From assembly GCA_034933305.1 (NCBI GenBank), contig JAYFNU010000024.1, positions 74,453 through 138,452 of the forward strand: DNA of 64,000 nucleotides, written 5' to 3'. The DNA comes from JAYFNU01 sp034933305 (GTDB lineage: Bacteria > Bacillota > Clostridia > Oscillospirales > Ruminococcaceae). Each line of letters begins with the position of its first letter. Positions within the stretch are counted from its first letter, which is position 1. The position numbers were made by a program, and so were the translations under genes. The notes below the pieces were generated by a model. It was not told the DNA's origin and ran no database searches. It was given only the letters and a program-made list of their open reading frames with translations. Below, in pieces: positions 8,752-17,857 of this stretch.

Positions 8752-10435
8752 TATATGCGCGAAGGCAGATCCACAGCGCGGCGGCCGCGCTGAAAAGAGA
8801 GATCCATCCCGAAACATGCTGCACGGGCGTCCCGGTGTAGGACACGGTCAGCGTGCCGCCGGCGAGCCGGCCGATCTCGACTTCCAGCACGCCGTGCCCG
8901 CTCGGCCGCACGGGGAGCTGCGTTCCGTCCGCCGTCGCCGCCGAATAGCCGAGGTAATAGACGAGCGGCAGATCGAGATATGTGTCGTCGCCGGTATTCC
9001 CGCTGAATACAACGGTCGTCGTTCCGCGCTCGCGATCCGAGGTAGCATTAACCGTATCGCAGTTTGAAACGGGGACAAACGGCCTTTCGGCCCAAAATTC
9101 GCGGCTGTTGTTGATATGCAGGTAATTTTCATCTACCAAAGAGAGACTGCTGGTCTCCTCAATGATACCCGCATGTCCTTCTCCGGCAGGCGGCGACTGC
9201 TGATATTTCCATTCCGGTACGGAAATACAGAGCGACTGCACGCAGCATAAAACGGCAACAGCGCCCGCCGCCAAAAGACTGTGCGATTTCTTTTTATTGC
9301 GGAATATGTCATCCAGCATAATGGCGCCGGCCATACAGATCAACAGCGTCGCAGGCAGGAAAAACCGCCAGGGGAACTGGATGATGTTAATGTACGGATC
9401 CAGCCGAAGCCAGGGAAAATAGGCGGTGACGGCAAACAGGCTGAACAACCCGCCCCAGATGCAGGCGTCGCGGAAGCGATGGATGTCCGTTTTGGGGAGC
9501 GGCTTGAAAAAAAGGCGCAGCAGCAACATGAGAAGTACCGTATAGCCCGCGCAGCTTGAAGTGGCCTGTGTGCTTCCGTATGTCGAAAAAAGATTCTTCG
9601 GCGCGATCGTTTCCCAGATCGGATGGAATACGTGCATGTGCCATTCTGAAAAGAAGCGGGTCGTCAGCAACTGCTCGGCAAGCGGCAGCAGATAGCCGGC
9701 GCCGAGCAGGAGCACGGCGGCCGCGCTGCCGAGGATGTGCAGGATCCGTTTCGGCTCCCTGATGAGCCGTCCGATGAACAGCACCAGAAACGCGAGATAA
9801 AACAGCGAGAAAAGGAGCAGGCTCAGCAGATGCGACAGCGCAAGGAACAGAAATCCGAACACGAGGGCCGGGTTTCGCCGGCTGTCGCCGAAGACGCTGT
9901 TGTATATGCCGAGCAGCACGATGGGCGCGATCATGAACGCCTGCGTTTCTCCGATCGCGCCTCGCTTGAGCAGATCAACGGCAAAATATGCGGAGCCCGT
10001 GTAGAGCATCGAAAAGAAAAAGCCGCCCAGCGCGCTGCCGGTCAGCTTCTGCGCCGCATAATACGAGCAAAACAGCGTCGCGGCGATCAGCAGCAGATTG
10101 TAGATATTATAGCTGATGAGCAGGGGAGTCCCCAGCAGGCACAGTACGGCGGGGACGTAAAGGAAAAAGTTGCAGTAAAACAGCGGGATCGCATAACCGT
10201 AGCCGTCATACAGCTCGGTGTATACCTTCGGGAACCATTCGCCATGGCGCATGGAATCGACGAGGCTCTGCAGCCGGATCAGATGGAATTCGGTGTCGTC
10301 GAGCAAAAAAGTAGAATCTCCGCGCAGAAAAAAATAGCCGCACACGATCAGCAATGCGGCGAACAGCGCAAAATAGAGCCTGCGTTCTTTTTTGTCTTTC
10401 AATTTTGCGTCCTCTTTGTGATCAGACGAGCGCAT
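8729..10435 (-). CDS. Polytopic membrane protein, GT-C/PTPS-related type
   Basis: 568 residues. After a short charged N-terminus there are roughly ten hydrophobic segments (first about 22-40) and a first periplasmic-side loop with LLDDTEFHLIRLQ, the Asp/His pattern of GT-C lipid-linked-sugar transferases and the 6-pyruvoyl-tetrahydropterin-synthase-related membrane family (PF10131). The last ~140 residues form a soluble, probably extracellular beta-rich domain followed by one terminal TM segment. Possible role in extracellular polysaccharide assembly; substrate unknown. Its start overlaps the dapB 3' end by 14 bp, so it may be the last gene of the asd-dapA-dapB transcript. Confidence 0.6.
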   Translation of the reverse strand: MRSSDHKEDAKLKDKKERRLYFALFAALLIVCGYFFLRGDSTFLLDDTEFHLIRLQSLVDSMRHGEWFPKVYTELYDGYGYAIPLFYCNFFLYVPAVLCLLGTPLLISYNIYNLLLIAATLFCSYYAAQKLTGSALGGFFFSMLYTGSAYFAVDLLKRGAIGETQAFMIAPIVLLGIYNSVFGDSRRNPALVFGFLFLALSHLLSLLLFSLFYLAFLVLFIGRLIREPKRILHILGSAAAVLLLGAGYLLPLAEQLLTTRFFSEWHMHVFHPIWETIAPKNLFSTYGSTQATSSCAGYTVLLMLLLRLFFKPLPKTDIHRFRDACIWGGLFSLFAVTAYFPWLRLDPYINIIQFPWRFFLPATLLICMAGAIMLDDIFRNKKKSHSLLAAGAVAVLCCVQSLCISVPEWKYQQSPPAGEGHAGIIEETSSLSLVDENYLHINNSREFWAERPFVPVSNCDTVNATSDRERGTTTVVFSGNTGDDTYLDLPLVYYLGYSAATADGTQLPVRPSGHGVLEVEIGRLAGGTLTVSYTGTPVQHVSGWISLFSAAAALWICLRAYKKRAPRK

Positions 10436-11171
10436 CCATGTCGTACATGCCGCGCTTCTGGCGGGCGATGAATTTTGCCGCGGCGACGGCGCCGCCCGCG
10501 AACAGCTTCCGGCTGTAGGCCGTGTGGGTGATCGTCAGCGTCTCGTCGGTCCCCGCGAAGAGGATCTCGTGCTCGCCGGGGATCGTGCCGCCGCGCACGG
10601 AGCTGATGCCGATCTCGCTGTCCGCGCGGGGACGCCGCTCCTGCGTGCGGTCATAGACGTAATCATACGCGTTGCTGCAGGCGCTGTTCATGGCGTCGGC
10701 GAGCATGCGGGCCGTCCCGCTGGGCGCGTCGATCTTTTTATTGTGATGCTTTTCGATGATCTCGATATCGTACTTTTCGTGCAGTATCCGCGCCGCTTCG
10801 ACGGCCAGCTTTTTCATGACCGCGACGCCGAGCGACATGTTGGCGCTGCGGAAGACCGCGACGTCCGCGCTCAGGCGCTCAAGGTCGGCGAGCTGCTCCT
10901 CGCTGTGACCGGTCGTGCACATGACGAGCTTCACTTTTTTCTTTGCGCAGTAGGCGCACAGATCGGCGCACGCGGCGGGCGCGGAAAAATCGACGATGAC
11001 ATCACAGGGGACGTCGCAGTCGGCGATCCCCGAAAAAATGGGGATGTTCATGTAGGTCCCGCTCTCGCGGTCGACGCCGGCGACAACGCTCACGCCGTCG
11101 TCCGCAAGACAGGCCTCCAGCACGGCGCCGCCCATCCTGCCGAGGATGCCGCTGATGATGATCCTTACCAT
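10422..11171 (-). CDS. dapB: 4-hydroxy-tetrahydrodipicolinate reductase
   Basis: 249 residues. N-terminal nucleotide-binding GILGRMG (8-14), and the catalytic/substrate block EKHHNKKIDAPSGTA (140-154) with the conserved His pair and Lys. NAD(P)H-dependent second enzyme committed to diaminopimelate/lysine. Third gene of the minus-strand operon asd-dapA-dapB; the DAP decarboxylase lysA lies elsewhere in the window. Confidence 0.96.
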   Translation of the reverse strand: MVRIIISGILGRMGGAVLEACLADDGVSVVAGVDRESGTYMNIPIFSGIADCDVPCDVIVDFSAPAACADLCAYCAKKKVKLVMCTTGHSEEQLADLERLSADVAVFRSANMSLGVAVMKKLAVEAARILHEKYDIEIIEKHHNKKIDAPSGTARMLADAMNSACSNAYDYVYDRTQERRPRADSEIGISSVRGGTIPGEHEILFAGTDETLTITHTAYSRKLFAGGAVAAAKFIARQKRGMYDMDALV

Positions 11172-11183
11172 TGCGTCTCCTTG

Positions 11184-12059
11184 TTAAAACAACAGCTCCC
11201 GCAGCAGCGCCCGCTTGTCTTCGTCGATCCCGCACAGCGGCGGGCGGCATTCGCCCGCCGCGAAGCCCATGAGGTTCATGGCCTCTTTGACGGGGATGGG
11301 GTTGACGTCGCAAAACAGGCCGTTGATGAGGGGCATGAGCTCGAGCTGCATGCGCGCGGCGTTTTTGAAATCGCCCGCGAGCGCGTAGTCGCACAGCTGC
11401 TTGCACTCCTTCGGCCGCACGTTCGCAAGCACGGAGATCACGCCCTTGCCCCCGAGCGCCATCATTGGGACGATCTGGTCGTCGTTGCCGCTGTAGAACT
11501 GCAGATCCTCGCCGCACAGATCCATCGCCGTCGCGATCGCGGAAAAATTCCCGCTCGCTTCTTTCGCGGCCACGATATTCTCGATATAGGCGAGCTCCCG
11601 ATAGGTCTTCGGCGCGATGGTCATGCCCGTGCGGGAGGGCACATTGTAGAGGATGATCGGGATCTTGACGGCGTTCGCCATCGCGGAAAAGTGCTCGACA
11701 AGGCCCTTCTGCGAGGTCTTGTTGTAATACGGCGTCACGTGCAGCAGCGCGTCCGCGCCGTAGGATTCGGCCGCGAGGGAAAGCTTCACGCCGTGGGAGG
11801 TGTGGTTGCTGCCGACGCCCGCGATGACGGGCACGCGCTTCGCGACTTTGTCGATGACGTATTTGACGACGCGCAGATGTTCTTCGTCCGGCATGGTGGA
11901 CGCTTCGCCCGTCGTGCCGCACACGACGATCGCGTCCGTCCCGTTTTCGATCTGGAATTCAACGATCCTGCCGAGCTCGTCGTAGTTGACGAACAGATCA
12001 TCGCGAAACGGCGTGATGATCGCTGCGGCGCTGCCGGTGAATACGAGCTTCTTTTTCAT
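11184..12059 (-). CDS. dapA: 4-hydroxy-tetrahydrodipicolinate synthase
   Basis: 291-residue class I aldolase-fold enzyme. GTTGE (48-52), Tyr138 in ILYNVPSRTG and Schiff-base Lys166 in VAAKEAS are in place. Condenses aspartate semialdehyde with pyruvate. Lies 12 bp upstream of dapB and 25 bp downstream of asd in the same direction. Confidence 0.96.
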   Translation of the reverse strand: MKKKLVFTGSAAAIITPFRDDLFVNYDELGRIVEFQIENGTDAIVVCGTTGEASTMPDEEHLRVVKYVIDKVAKRVPVIAGVGSNHTSHGVKLSLAAESYGADALLHVTPYYNKTSQKGLVEHFSAMANAVKIPIILYNVPSRTGMTIAPKTYRELAYIENIVAAKEASGNFSAIATAMDLCGEDLQFYSGNDDQIVPMMALGGKGVISVLANVRPKECKQLCDYALAGDFKNAARMQLELMPLINGLFCDVNPIPVKEAMNLMGFAAGECRPPLCGIDEDKRALLRELLF

Positions 12060-12084
12060 GGAACACCTCGCTGATGATATCGGT

Positions 12085-13095
12085 CTATCTGCCCTGGATG
12101 AGCAGCTTGACGATCTGCACGGCGTTGGTCGCCGCGCCCTTGCGGATATTGTCGGCCACGACCCAGAGATTCAGGCCGTTTTCGACGCTCGTGTCGCGGC
12201 GCACGCGCCCGACATAGACTTCATCCGTCCCGGCCGCATCGAGCGCGAGCGGATATTTGTTGTTCGCGGGATCGTCCACGAGCACAATGCCCGGGGCTTT
12301 CGCGAACAGCGCTTTGACGTCCTCCACCGCGTAGGGCTTTTTGAGCTCGACGTTGACGGACTCGCTGTGGCTGTAGAAGACCGGCACGCGCACGCACGTC
12401 GCGGTCACCGCGATGGAATCGTCGCCGAGGATCTTGTGCGTCTCGTCGACCATCTTCTTCTCTTCCTTCGTGTAGCCGTCCTCGAGAAAAACGTCGATGT
12501 GCGGCAGGCAGTTGCCGAAAATGGGGTAGGGGAACTTCTGCAGCTCATATTTTTCGCCGCTGACGAAGGCTTTCGCGCCGTTTTCGAGGTCGTTGTAGCC
12601 CTTCACGCCCGCGCCGGAGACCGACTGGAAGGTCGTGTAGACGACGCGCTTGATGCCGTACCGGTCGTACAGCGGCTTGAGCGCCACGACGGCCTGGATC
12701 GTCGAGCAGTTGGGGTTGGCGATGATATTGTGGTGCTTGAAGGCGTCCTGCGGGTTGACCTCGGGCACGACGAGCGGCACGTCCTTCTCCATGCGCCAGC
12801 AGGAGCTGTTGTCGACGACGACGCAGCCGTGCGCCGCGGCGATGGGCGCGTACAGCTTGCTCGTGCCGGCGCCGGCGGAAAACAGCGCGTAGTCGAAGCC
12901 CTCGTCAAAGCTGTGCTCGTCGAGCAGCCGCACGGTATAGTCTTTTCCGAAGAAAGTCAGTTTTTTGCCGGCGCTGCGCTCGGATGCGAAAAGAGTGTAT
13001 TCGCAATGGGGGAGATTCTGCTCTTCGAGCACCTTCAGAAAGGTGCGGCCCACCATACCTGTTGCGCCGACGACGGCGATCCTGATCGAATCCAT
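12085..13095 (-). CDS. asd: Aspartate-semialdehyde dehydrogenase
   Basis: 336 residues from the ATG at 13095, chosen because a GGGAG site lies 5 nt ahead of it; an in-frame ATG at 13113 lacks a well placed site. N-terminal NADP-binding VVGATGMVG (8-16), catalytic Cys130 in NPNCSTIQ. Reduces aspartyl phosphate to the semialdehyde used by DapA. First gene of the asd-dapA-dapB operon, divergent from queA. Confidence 0.95.
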   Translation of the reverse strand: MDSIRIAVVGATGMVGRTFLKVLEEQNLPHCEYTLFASERSAGKKLTFFGKDYTVRLLDEHSFDEGFDYALFSAGAGTSKLYAPIAAAHGCVVVDNSSCWRMEKDVPLVVPEVNPQDAFKHHNIIANPNCSTIQAVVALKPLYDRYGIKRVVYTTFQSVSGAGVKGYNDLENGAKAFVSGEKYELQKFPYPIFGNCLPHIDVFLEDGYTKEEKKMVDETHKILGDDSIAVTATCVRVPVFYSHSESVNVELKKPYAVEDVKALFAKAPGIVLVDDPANNKYPLALDAAGTDEVYVGRVRRDTSVENGLNLWVVADNIRKGAATNAVQIVKLLIQGR

Positions 13096-13130
13096 GCTGA
13101 CTCCCGCTTTCATCTAAAAATTTATCCCGC

Positions 13131-13159
13131 TTGAAAACGCGCGGGGTTTCTCCTATAAT
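13131..13159 (+). promoter_or_regulatory. SigA-type promoter for queA-tgt
   Basis: TTGAAA (13131-13136), 17-bp spacer and a perfect TATAAT (13154-13159) on the + strand, leaving a leader of roughly 90 nt before queA. The leader did not show a recognisable preQ1 aptamer. Confidence 0.8.
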
Positions 13160-13257
13160 AGAAGTCGCGCGTCTTGCAGGACATTAAAATTATTACAATC
13201 TTATCATTGTTGATATTCAATGTCAAATACGGAAAATCGCCAATTATCGGAGAAATT

Positions 13258-14286
13258 ATGGACCGTTCTTTGTTCAGTTACGACCTCCCGAAGGAGCTCA
13301 TCGCCCAGTCGCCGGCGTCTCCGCGCGACAGCGCGCGTCTGCTGTGCCTCGACCGCGGCACCGGCGCGCGCAGCGAACACGTTTTTCGCGAGATCGAGCA
13401 GCTGCTCGTGCCGGGCGACGTGCTCGTCATCAACGACAGCCGCGTGCTGCCCGCACGCCTCCTCGGCGAAAAAGAGGGGACGGGCGCAAAGGCCGAGCTG
13501 CTGCTGCTCAACGACCGCGGCGGCGACGTCTGGGAATGCCTCGCAAAGCCCGGGAAGCGTCTGAAGCCGGGCGCGCGCGTCTCGTTCGGGAACTCGCTCA
13601 GCGCCGAGATCCTCGAGGAGATCGAGGACGGCAACCGGCTCGTAAAACTCAGCTACGACCGCTCGAAGACCATCTTTGAGGTGCTCGACGAGGTCGGCGA
13701 GATGCCGCTGCCGCATTACATCACGCAAAGACTGGCGAACAACGACGACTATCAGACCGTTTACGCCAACGAGAACGGGTCCGCAGCAGCCCCGACGGCG
13801 GGGCTGCATTTTACCGAGGAGCTGCTCGCGCGCATCGCCGCGAAGGGCGTGGAGATCGTGCGCGTGACGCTGCACGTGGGGCTCGGCACCTTCCGCCCGG
13901 TCAAGGAAGACGACATCACGAAACACCTCATGCACAGCGAGCACTACTCCGTCAGCGAGCCGACCGCGGCGGCCATCCGCCGGGCAAAGGCGGAAAAGCG
14001 GCGCGTCATCGCCGTCGGCACGACGTCCTGCCGCACCATTGAATCCGTTTATCAGAAACACGGCGACATGGTCGCGTGCGCGGAAAACACCGATATCTTC
14101 ATCTATCCCGGCTACGTCTTCCGCGGCATGGACGGCCTCATCACCAACTTCCATCTGCCCGAGAGCACGCTCATCATGCTCGTCGCCGCTTTTGCGGGCT
14201 ACGAACACACCATGGACGCCTATCGCTTCGCCGTTGCGCAGAAGTACCGCTTTTTCAGCTTCGGCGACGCCATGTTCATCAGCTGA
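13258..14286 (+). CDS. queA: S-adenosylmethionine:tRNA ribosyltransferase-isomerase
   Basis: 342 residues from ATG 13258 (MDRSLFSYDLPKELIAQ), preceded by a GGAGA site. An open frame extends further upstream but the family begins at FDYxLPxxLIAQ. Contains the PTAGLHFT block and GTTSCRTIES. Adds the epoxyqueuosine ring from SAM onto preQ1-modified tRNA. Followed 31 bp later by tgt, which inserts preQ1, so both core queuosine steps are co-transcribed. Confidence 0.96.
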   Translation: MDRSLFSYDLPKELIAQSPASPRDSARLLCLDRGTGARSEHVFREIEQLLVPGDVLVINDSRVLPARLLGEKEGTGAKAELLLLNDRGGDVWECLAKPGKRLKPGARVSFGNSLSAEILEEIEDGNRLVKLSYDRSKTIFEVLDEVGEMPLPHYITQRLANNDDYQTVYANENGSAAAPTAGLHFTEELLARIAAKGVEIVRVTLHVGLGTFRPVKEDDITKHLMHSEHYSVSEPTAAAIRRAKAEKRRVIAVGTTSCRTIESVYQKHGDMVACAENTDIFIYPGYVFRGMDGLITNFHLPESTLIMLVAAFAGYEHTMDAYRFAVAQKYRFFSFGDAMFIS

Positions 14287-14317
14287 CGCCGCGAACGCGG
14301 CAGAGGAGAACCGCACC

Positions 14318-15448
14318 ATGTACCAGCTCATCAAAAAAGAAGGCTTCGCGCGGCGCGGGCATTTTTCGACCGTGCACGGCGATTTTGAAACGCCCGCGTT
14401 CATGAACGTCGCGACTGTCGCGGCCATCAAGGGCGGCCTGTCGGCAAAGGATCTCGAGGACATCGGCTGCCAGGTCATGCTCTCGAACACCTATCATCTG
14501 CATCTGCGTCCGGGCGACGAGACCGTCCGCGCGCTGGGCGGCATCCGCGCGTTCACGACGTGGACCGGCCCCGTGCTCACGGACAGCGGCGGCTTTCAGG
14601 TATTTTCCCTTGCGAAGCTGCGCAAGATAGAGGAGGACGGCGCCTATTTCTCGTCGCATATCGACGGGCGCAAGATCTTCATGGGGCCCGAGGAGAGCAT
14701 GCAGATCCAGTCGAATCTCGGCAGCACCATCGCCATGGCGCTCGACGAATGCATCGAGAACCCATCGCCGCGGGATTACGTCGAGCGCTCCTGCGCGCGC
14801 ACGGTGCGGTGGCTCGCGCGCTGCAAGGCGGAGATGTCGCGCCTCAACGCGCTGCCCGGCACGGTCAATCCGCACCAGCTGCTGTTCGGCATCAACCAGG
14901 GCGGCACCTATGCCGATATCCGCATGCAGAACATGCGGGAGATCGCCGCGCTCGACCTCGACGGCTATGCGATCGGCGGCCTCGCGGTGGGGGAGCCGAC
15001 CGAGACGATGTACGACATCATCAGCGCCGTGGAGCCCTGCATGCCGGCGGACAAGATCCGTTACCTCATGGGCGTCGGCACGCCCTCCAACATCATAGAA
15101 TCGGTCGCGCGCGGCGTCGACCTGTTCGACTGCGTCATGCCCGCGCGCAACGGCCGCCACGGTCACCTGTTCACCTGGCAGGGCGTGCGCAATCTCAACA
15201 ACGCGAAATACGAGCTCGACACGCTGCCGATCGACGAAGAATGCGGCTGCCCCGTCTGCAGGCGCTATTCGCGCGCGTACATCCACCATCTCTTCAAGGC
15301 GAACGAGGTCCTCGCGCTGCGTCTGAGCGTCATGCACAATCTGTACTTCTATAATACGCTGCTGCAGAAGATCCGTGCCTCCCTTGACGACGGGAATTTT
15401 GCCGATTTCCGCGCCCGGTACTCGGAAATCCTCGACCGGCGCATATAA
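14318..15448 (+). CDS. tgt: Queuine/preQ1 tRNA-ribosyltransferase
   Basis: 376 residues from ATG 14318 after a GAGGAGA site; the same frame is open upstream but overlaps queA. TIM-barrel enzyme with LTDSGGFQVFSL, DLFDCVMPARNGRHG and the C-terminal zinc site CGCPVC...H. Exchanges guanine-34 for preQ1 in tRNAs with GUN anticodons. The tRNA-Asp and tRNA-Asn genes of this window are substrates in principle. Confidence 0.96.
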   Translation: MYQLIKKEGFARRGHFSTVHGDFETPAFMNVATVAAIKGGLSAKDLEDIGCQVMLSNTYHLHLRPGDETVRALGGIRAFTTWTGPVLTDSGGFQVFSLAKLRKIEEDGAYFSSHIDGRKIFMGPEESMQIQSNLGSTIAMALDECIENPSPRDYVERSCARTVRWLARCKAEMSRLNALPGTVNPHQLLFGINQGGTYADIRMQNMREIAALDLDGYAIGGLAVGEPTETMYDIISAVEPCMPADKIRYLMGVGTPSNIIESVARGVDLFDCVMPARNGRHGHLFTWQGVRNLNNAKYELDTLPIDEECGCPVCRRYSRAYIHHLFKANEVLALRLSVMHNLYFYNTLLQKIRASLDDGNFADFRARYSEILDRRI

Positions 15449-15453
15449 ACCGC

Positions 15454-15483
15454 TTGCCAACCGGCGCGTGCTTGTTGTATAAT
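15454..15483 (+). promoter_or_regulatory. SigA-type promoter for yajC
   Basis: TTGCCA (15454-15459), 18-bp spacer, perfect TATAAT (15478-15483), 33 nt before the yajC start. Confidence 0.75.
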
Positions 15484-15516
15484 AATCAATATCAATAATT
15501 TGAAAGGTATAAAAAG

Positions 15517-15834
15517 ATGAATCTTTTCTTCCTTGAAACGTCGACCTCCAGCAGCGGGCTCGGCGGATACAGTTCGATCATCATCATGGTCGGCATGCTC
15601 GCGGTCATGTACTTCGTTCTGATCCGTCCGCAAAAGAAGAAAGAGAAACAGCTGCAGGAGCTGCGCAACTCGATCGACGTCGGCGACGGCGTCACGACCA
15701 TCGGCGGCATCGTCGGCCGCGTCATCAGCGTCAAGGACGACACCGTTCTTGTCGAGACCGGCTCCGACCGCACAAAGCTTCGCTTCTACAAATGGGCGAT
15801 CCAGGACGTCGAAAAGCTCAAACTCGACGAGTAA
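15517..15834 (+). CDS. yajC: Preprotein translocase subunit YajC
   Basis: 105 residues with one N-terminal membrane helix (about 15-37, ending YFVLIRPQKKKEKQ) and the family block GDGVTTIGGIVGRV. Auxiliary subunit of the Sec translocon. Position right after tgt is conserved across many bacteria. Followed by a 9-bp hairpin. Confidence 0.95.
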   Translation: MNLFFLETSTSSSGLGGYSSIIIMVGMLAVMYFVLIRPQKKKEKQLQELRNSIDVGDGVTTIGGIVGRVISVKDDTVLVETGSDRTKLRFYKWAIQDVEKLKLDE

Positions 15835-15849
15835 AACAGAATAGAATAT

Positions 15850-15894
15850 CTCCCCTGCGAATATTTTTTAGTATGAAAGCAGGGGAGGTTTTTT
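15850..15894 (+). terminator. Terminator-like hairpin that also holds the next gene's ribosome-binding site
   Basis: Perfect 9-bp stem: CTCCCCTGC (15850-15858) pairs with GCAGGGGAG (15879-15887), followed by G and six T. The right arm contains the GGGGAGG that is the ribosome-binding site for the TTG start at 15896. It could terminate yajC transcripts and also mask the site on read-through RNA. Confidence 0.7.
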
Positions 15895-15895
15895 A

Positions 15896-16324
15896 TTGAA
15901 AAAGAAAAGTGTATCGCTTGGCAAACCGGAAAAGTCCGCCGCGCGGCGCTTCGCGGAAAGCGCCGCCGTGTCGGGGGGATTCGCCGCGCTGCTGACGGCG
16001 GTGTTCCTGTGCGCCGGGGCGGCGCTTCTCACGAGGGCCGATATGGCGCACACGCTGTTCACGCCGCTGACGACGGCGCTCGCGGCGCTCGCGACGCTTC
16101 TCTGCGCCTACGCCGCGTCGGCGACCGGTCGCACCTCCGGCGCCCTCTCCGGCGCCGTATGCGGCGCGGTCGTTTTTCTCGTTCTGCTGGGCGCCGCGCT
16201 GCTCGGCGGCTGCGGCGCGCTCACCCGGCAGGCGCTCGTCAAGCTCGCGGCATTGCTGTGCGCAGGCACCCTCGGTTCGCTGTCCGGCGCGCGAAAAAAA
16301 CAAAAGAGCAAAATAAAAATATAA
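15896..16324 (+). CDS. TIGR04086-type small membrane protein
   Basis: 142 residues with a basic N-terminus and four hydrophobic segments (about 23-45, 52-70, 77-97, 104-130), rich in Ala/Gly, matching the layout of the TIGR04086 family of clostridial membrane proteins. That family has no assigned function that I know of. Start TTG 15896 is 7 nt after GGAGG; no ATG exists before the first membrane segment. The gene lies between yajC and proC. Confidence 0.6.
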   Translation: MKKKSVSLGKPEKSAARRFAESAAVSGGFAALLTAVFLCAGAALLTRADMAHTLFTPLTTALAALATLLCAYAASATGRTSGALSGAVCGAVVFLVLLGAALLGGCGALTRQALVKLAALLCAGTLGSLSGARKKQKSKIKI

Positions 16325-16350
16325 GGATCGCCCAAAAAGGAAGCGCAAAA

Positions 16351-17151
16351 ATGAAGATCGGTTTTATCGGTTTCGGCAATATGGCCTCGGCTATCGCAGA
16401 CGGCATGCTGCGCGGCGGCATCGTCCCCGCGAACGACATCGTCGCCTATAATCCCCACCGCGAAAAGATCGACGCCTTCGGCCGCGGCATCGCCGCCGCC
16501 GAAACCGCCGCGCAGGCGGCCGCGCAGGCGAAGTATCTCTTCCTGTGCGTCAAGCCGCAGATGCTCGATGAGGCGGTGCCGTCGTTCCGGGACGCCCTGC
16601 GGCCCGACGCCGTCATCGTCTCGATCCTCGCGGGCAAGACGGCCGCGCAGATCAAGGAATCGCTGCGCACGGACCGCCCCGTCGTCCGCGTCATGCCCAA
16701 CACGCCGCTGATGCTCGGCAAGGGCTGCAGCGCCCTCGCGCGTCCCGCGGACGTGAGCGTAGAGGATTTCGATTTCATCCGCCGCGTTTTTTCGGCGTCC
16801 GGCTATGCGTTCGAGACAACGGAATCGCTCATCAACGAGATCATCCCCGTCAACGGCAGCAGTCCGGCGGCGATCTATTATTTTGCGAAGCTGTTTGCCG
16901 ACAGCGCCCGGAAGATGGGCGTCGACTTCGATCTTGCGCTGCGGGCCTTCGCCTACACGCTCATCGGCAGCGCCGCCATGATCCTCGACAGCGGCAAGGA
17001 CATCGACACGCTCATTCAGATGGTCTGCTCGAAGGGCGGCACGACGCTCGCCATGCTCGACGCCTTGGACGCCAACGGATTCCCGGACGCGGTTGAAAAG
17101 GGGATCGACGCCTGCGTCAGGCGCGCCTACGAGCTCGGCGATAAAAAGTGA
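16351..17151 (+). CDS. proC: Pyrroline-5-carboxylate reductase
   Basis: 266 residues. Starts with the Rossmann motif IGFIGFGNMASA and contains VVRVMPNTP and the C-terminal signature around SKGGTT. Last step of proline synthesis, using NAD(P)H. ATG 16351 is the natural family start; a longer open frame upstream is out of family. Confidence 0.95.
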   Translation: MKIGFIGFGNMASAIADGMLRGGIVPANDIVAYNPHREKIDAFGRGIAAAETAAQAAAQAKYLFLCVKPQMLDEAVPSFRDALRPDAVIVSILAGKTAAQIKESLRTDRPVVRVMPNTPLMLGKGCSALARPADVSVEDFDFIRRVFSASGYAFETTESLINEIIPVNGSSPAAIYYFAKLFADSARKMGVDFDLALRAFAYTLIGSAAMILDSGKDIDTLIQMVCSKGGTTLAMLDALDANGFPDAVEKGIDACVRRAYELGDKK

Positions 17152-17206
17152 TATTCCGCGCTTTCGCTGCGTAGTATTTATTAAAAAGCAGCGAGGCAGG
17201 GAAGTC

Positions 17207-17857
17207 ATGAGGACAAAGAACGATCCGATCGTCGCGCGGTTCCACACGTCGCAAAGCCGCGTGCTGATCCCCCAAAAAGAGCGCCGCAACAGGTCTTTCG
17301 GCCTGTGCTGCGCTCTGTTTGTCTGCGCTGCGGCAGCGGGCGCGCTGCTTGCCGGCGCGCGTGCGGACACACTGCTGCTTGAATATATCGGCTATCTCGT
17401 CAAGACCTCGCTGCAGGACAGCGCCGGCGGCGGTTTTCTGCGCGTCTTTATACAGTCGCTCATCGGCGCGGGGGCGCTGCTCGGATTGTTCTACATCTTT
17501 TCGCTGTGCGCGCTCGGCATCCCGCTGCTGCTCGCGCTCCTCGCGCTGTGCGGCGTCGGCATCGGCCTGACCTGCGGCTACGTCTACGTCCTGTTCGGGC
17601 TCCGGGGCGCGCTCGTCAATCTGCTGGTCCTGCTGCCGTGCGACATTCTGCTGGCGCTTGCCTACGTCGCGAGCGCCTGCGCGGGCATCCCCTGCGCCGC
17701 CGCGGCCTACGCCGTTTTCATGAAGGAGGGCGCCGGAAACGTCGCGCCCGCCGTCCGCCAGCTCAGCCGAAGGATCTCCTCCTCATTGCTGCTCATCGTC
17801 GCCGCCGCGCTCGTCAGAGCCCTTTGTTTCCTTATTTTCAGGGGATTTTTCAGCTGA
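17207..17857 (+). CDS. spoIIM: Stage II sporulation protein M-like membrane protein
   Basis: 216 residues from ATG 17207 (GGCAGGGAAG site upstream). A basic N-terminal cytosolic stretch of ~35 residues is followed by about five hydrophobic segments; size and topology fit SpoIIM, a part of the DMP peptidoglycan machine for forespore engulfment. The adjacent XerC/D-type recombinase supports the call, since spoIIM and ripX/xerD are neighbours in Bacillus. Similarity is by topology and context rather than a sharp motif. Its 3' end overlaps the convergent recombinase gene by 75 bp. Confidence 0.65.
   Translation: MRTKNDPIVARFHTSQSRVLIPQKERRNRSFGLCCALFVCAAAAGALLAGARADTLLLEYIGYLVKTSLQDSAGGGFLRVFIQSLIGAGALLGLFYIFSLCALGIPLLLALLALCGVGIGLTCGYVYVLFGLRGALVNLLVLLPCDILLALAYVASACAGIPCAAAAYAVFMKEGAGNVAPAVRQLSRRISSSLLLIVAAALVRALCFLIFRGFFS

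Noticed and set aside
13160..13257. preQ1 riboswitch in the queA leader
   Set aside because: The leader lacks a recognisable preQ1 aptamer pattern of a C-rich stem followed by an A-rich tail at the ribosome site.
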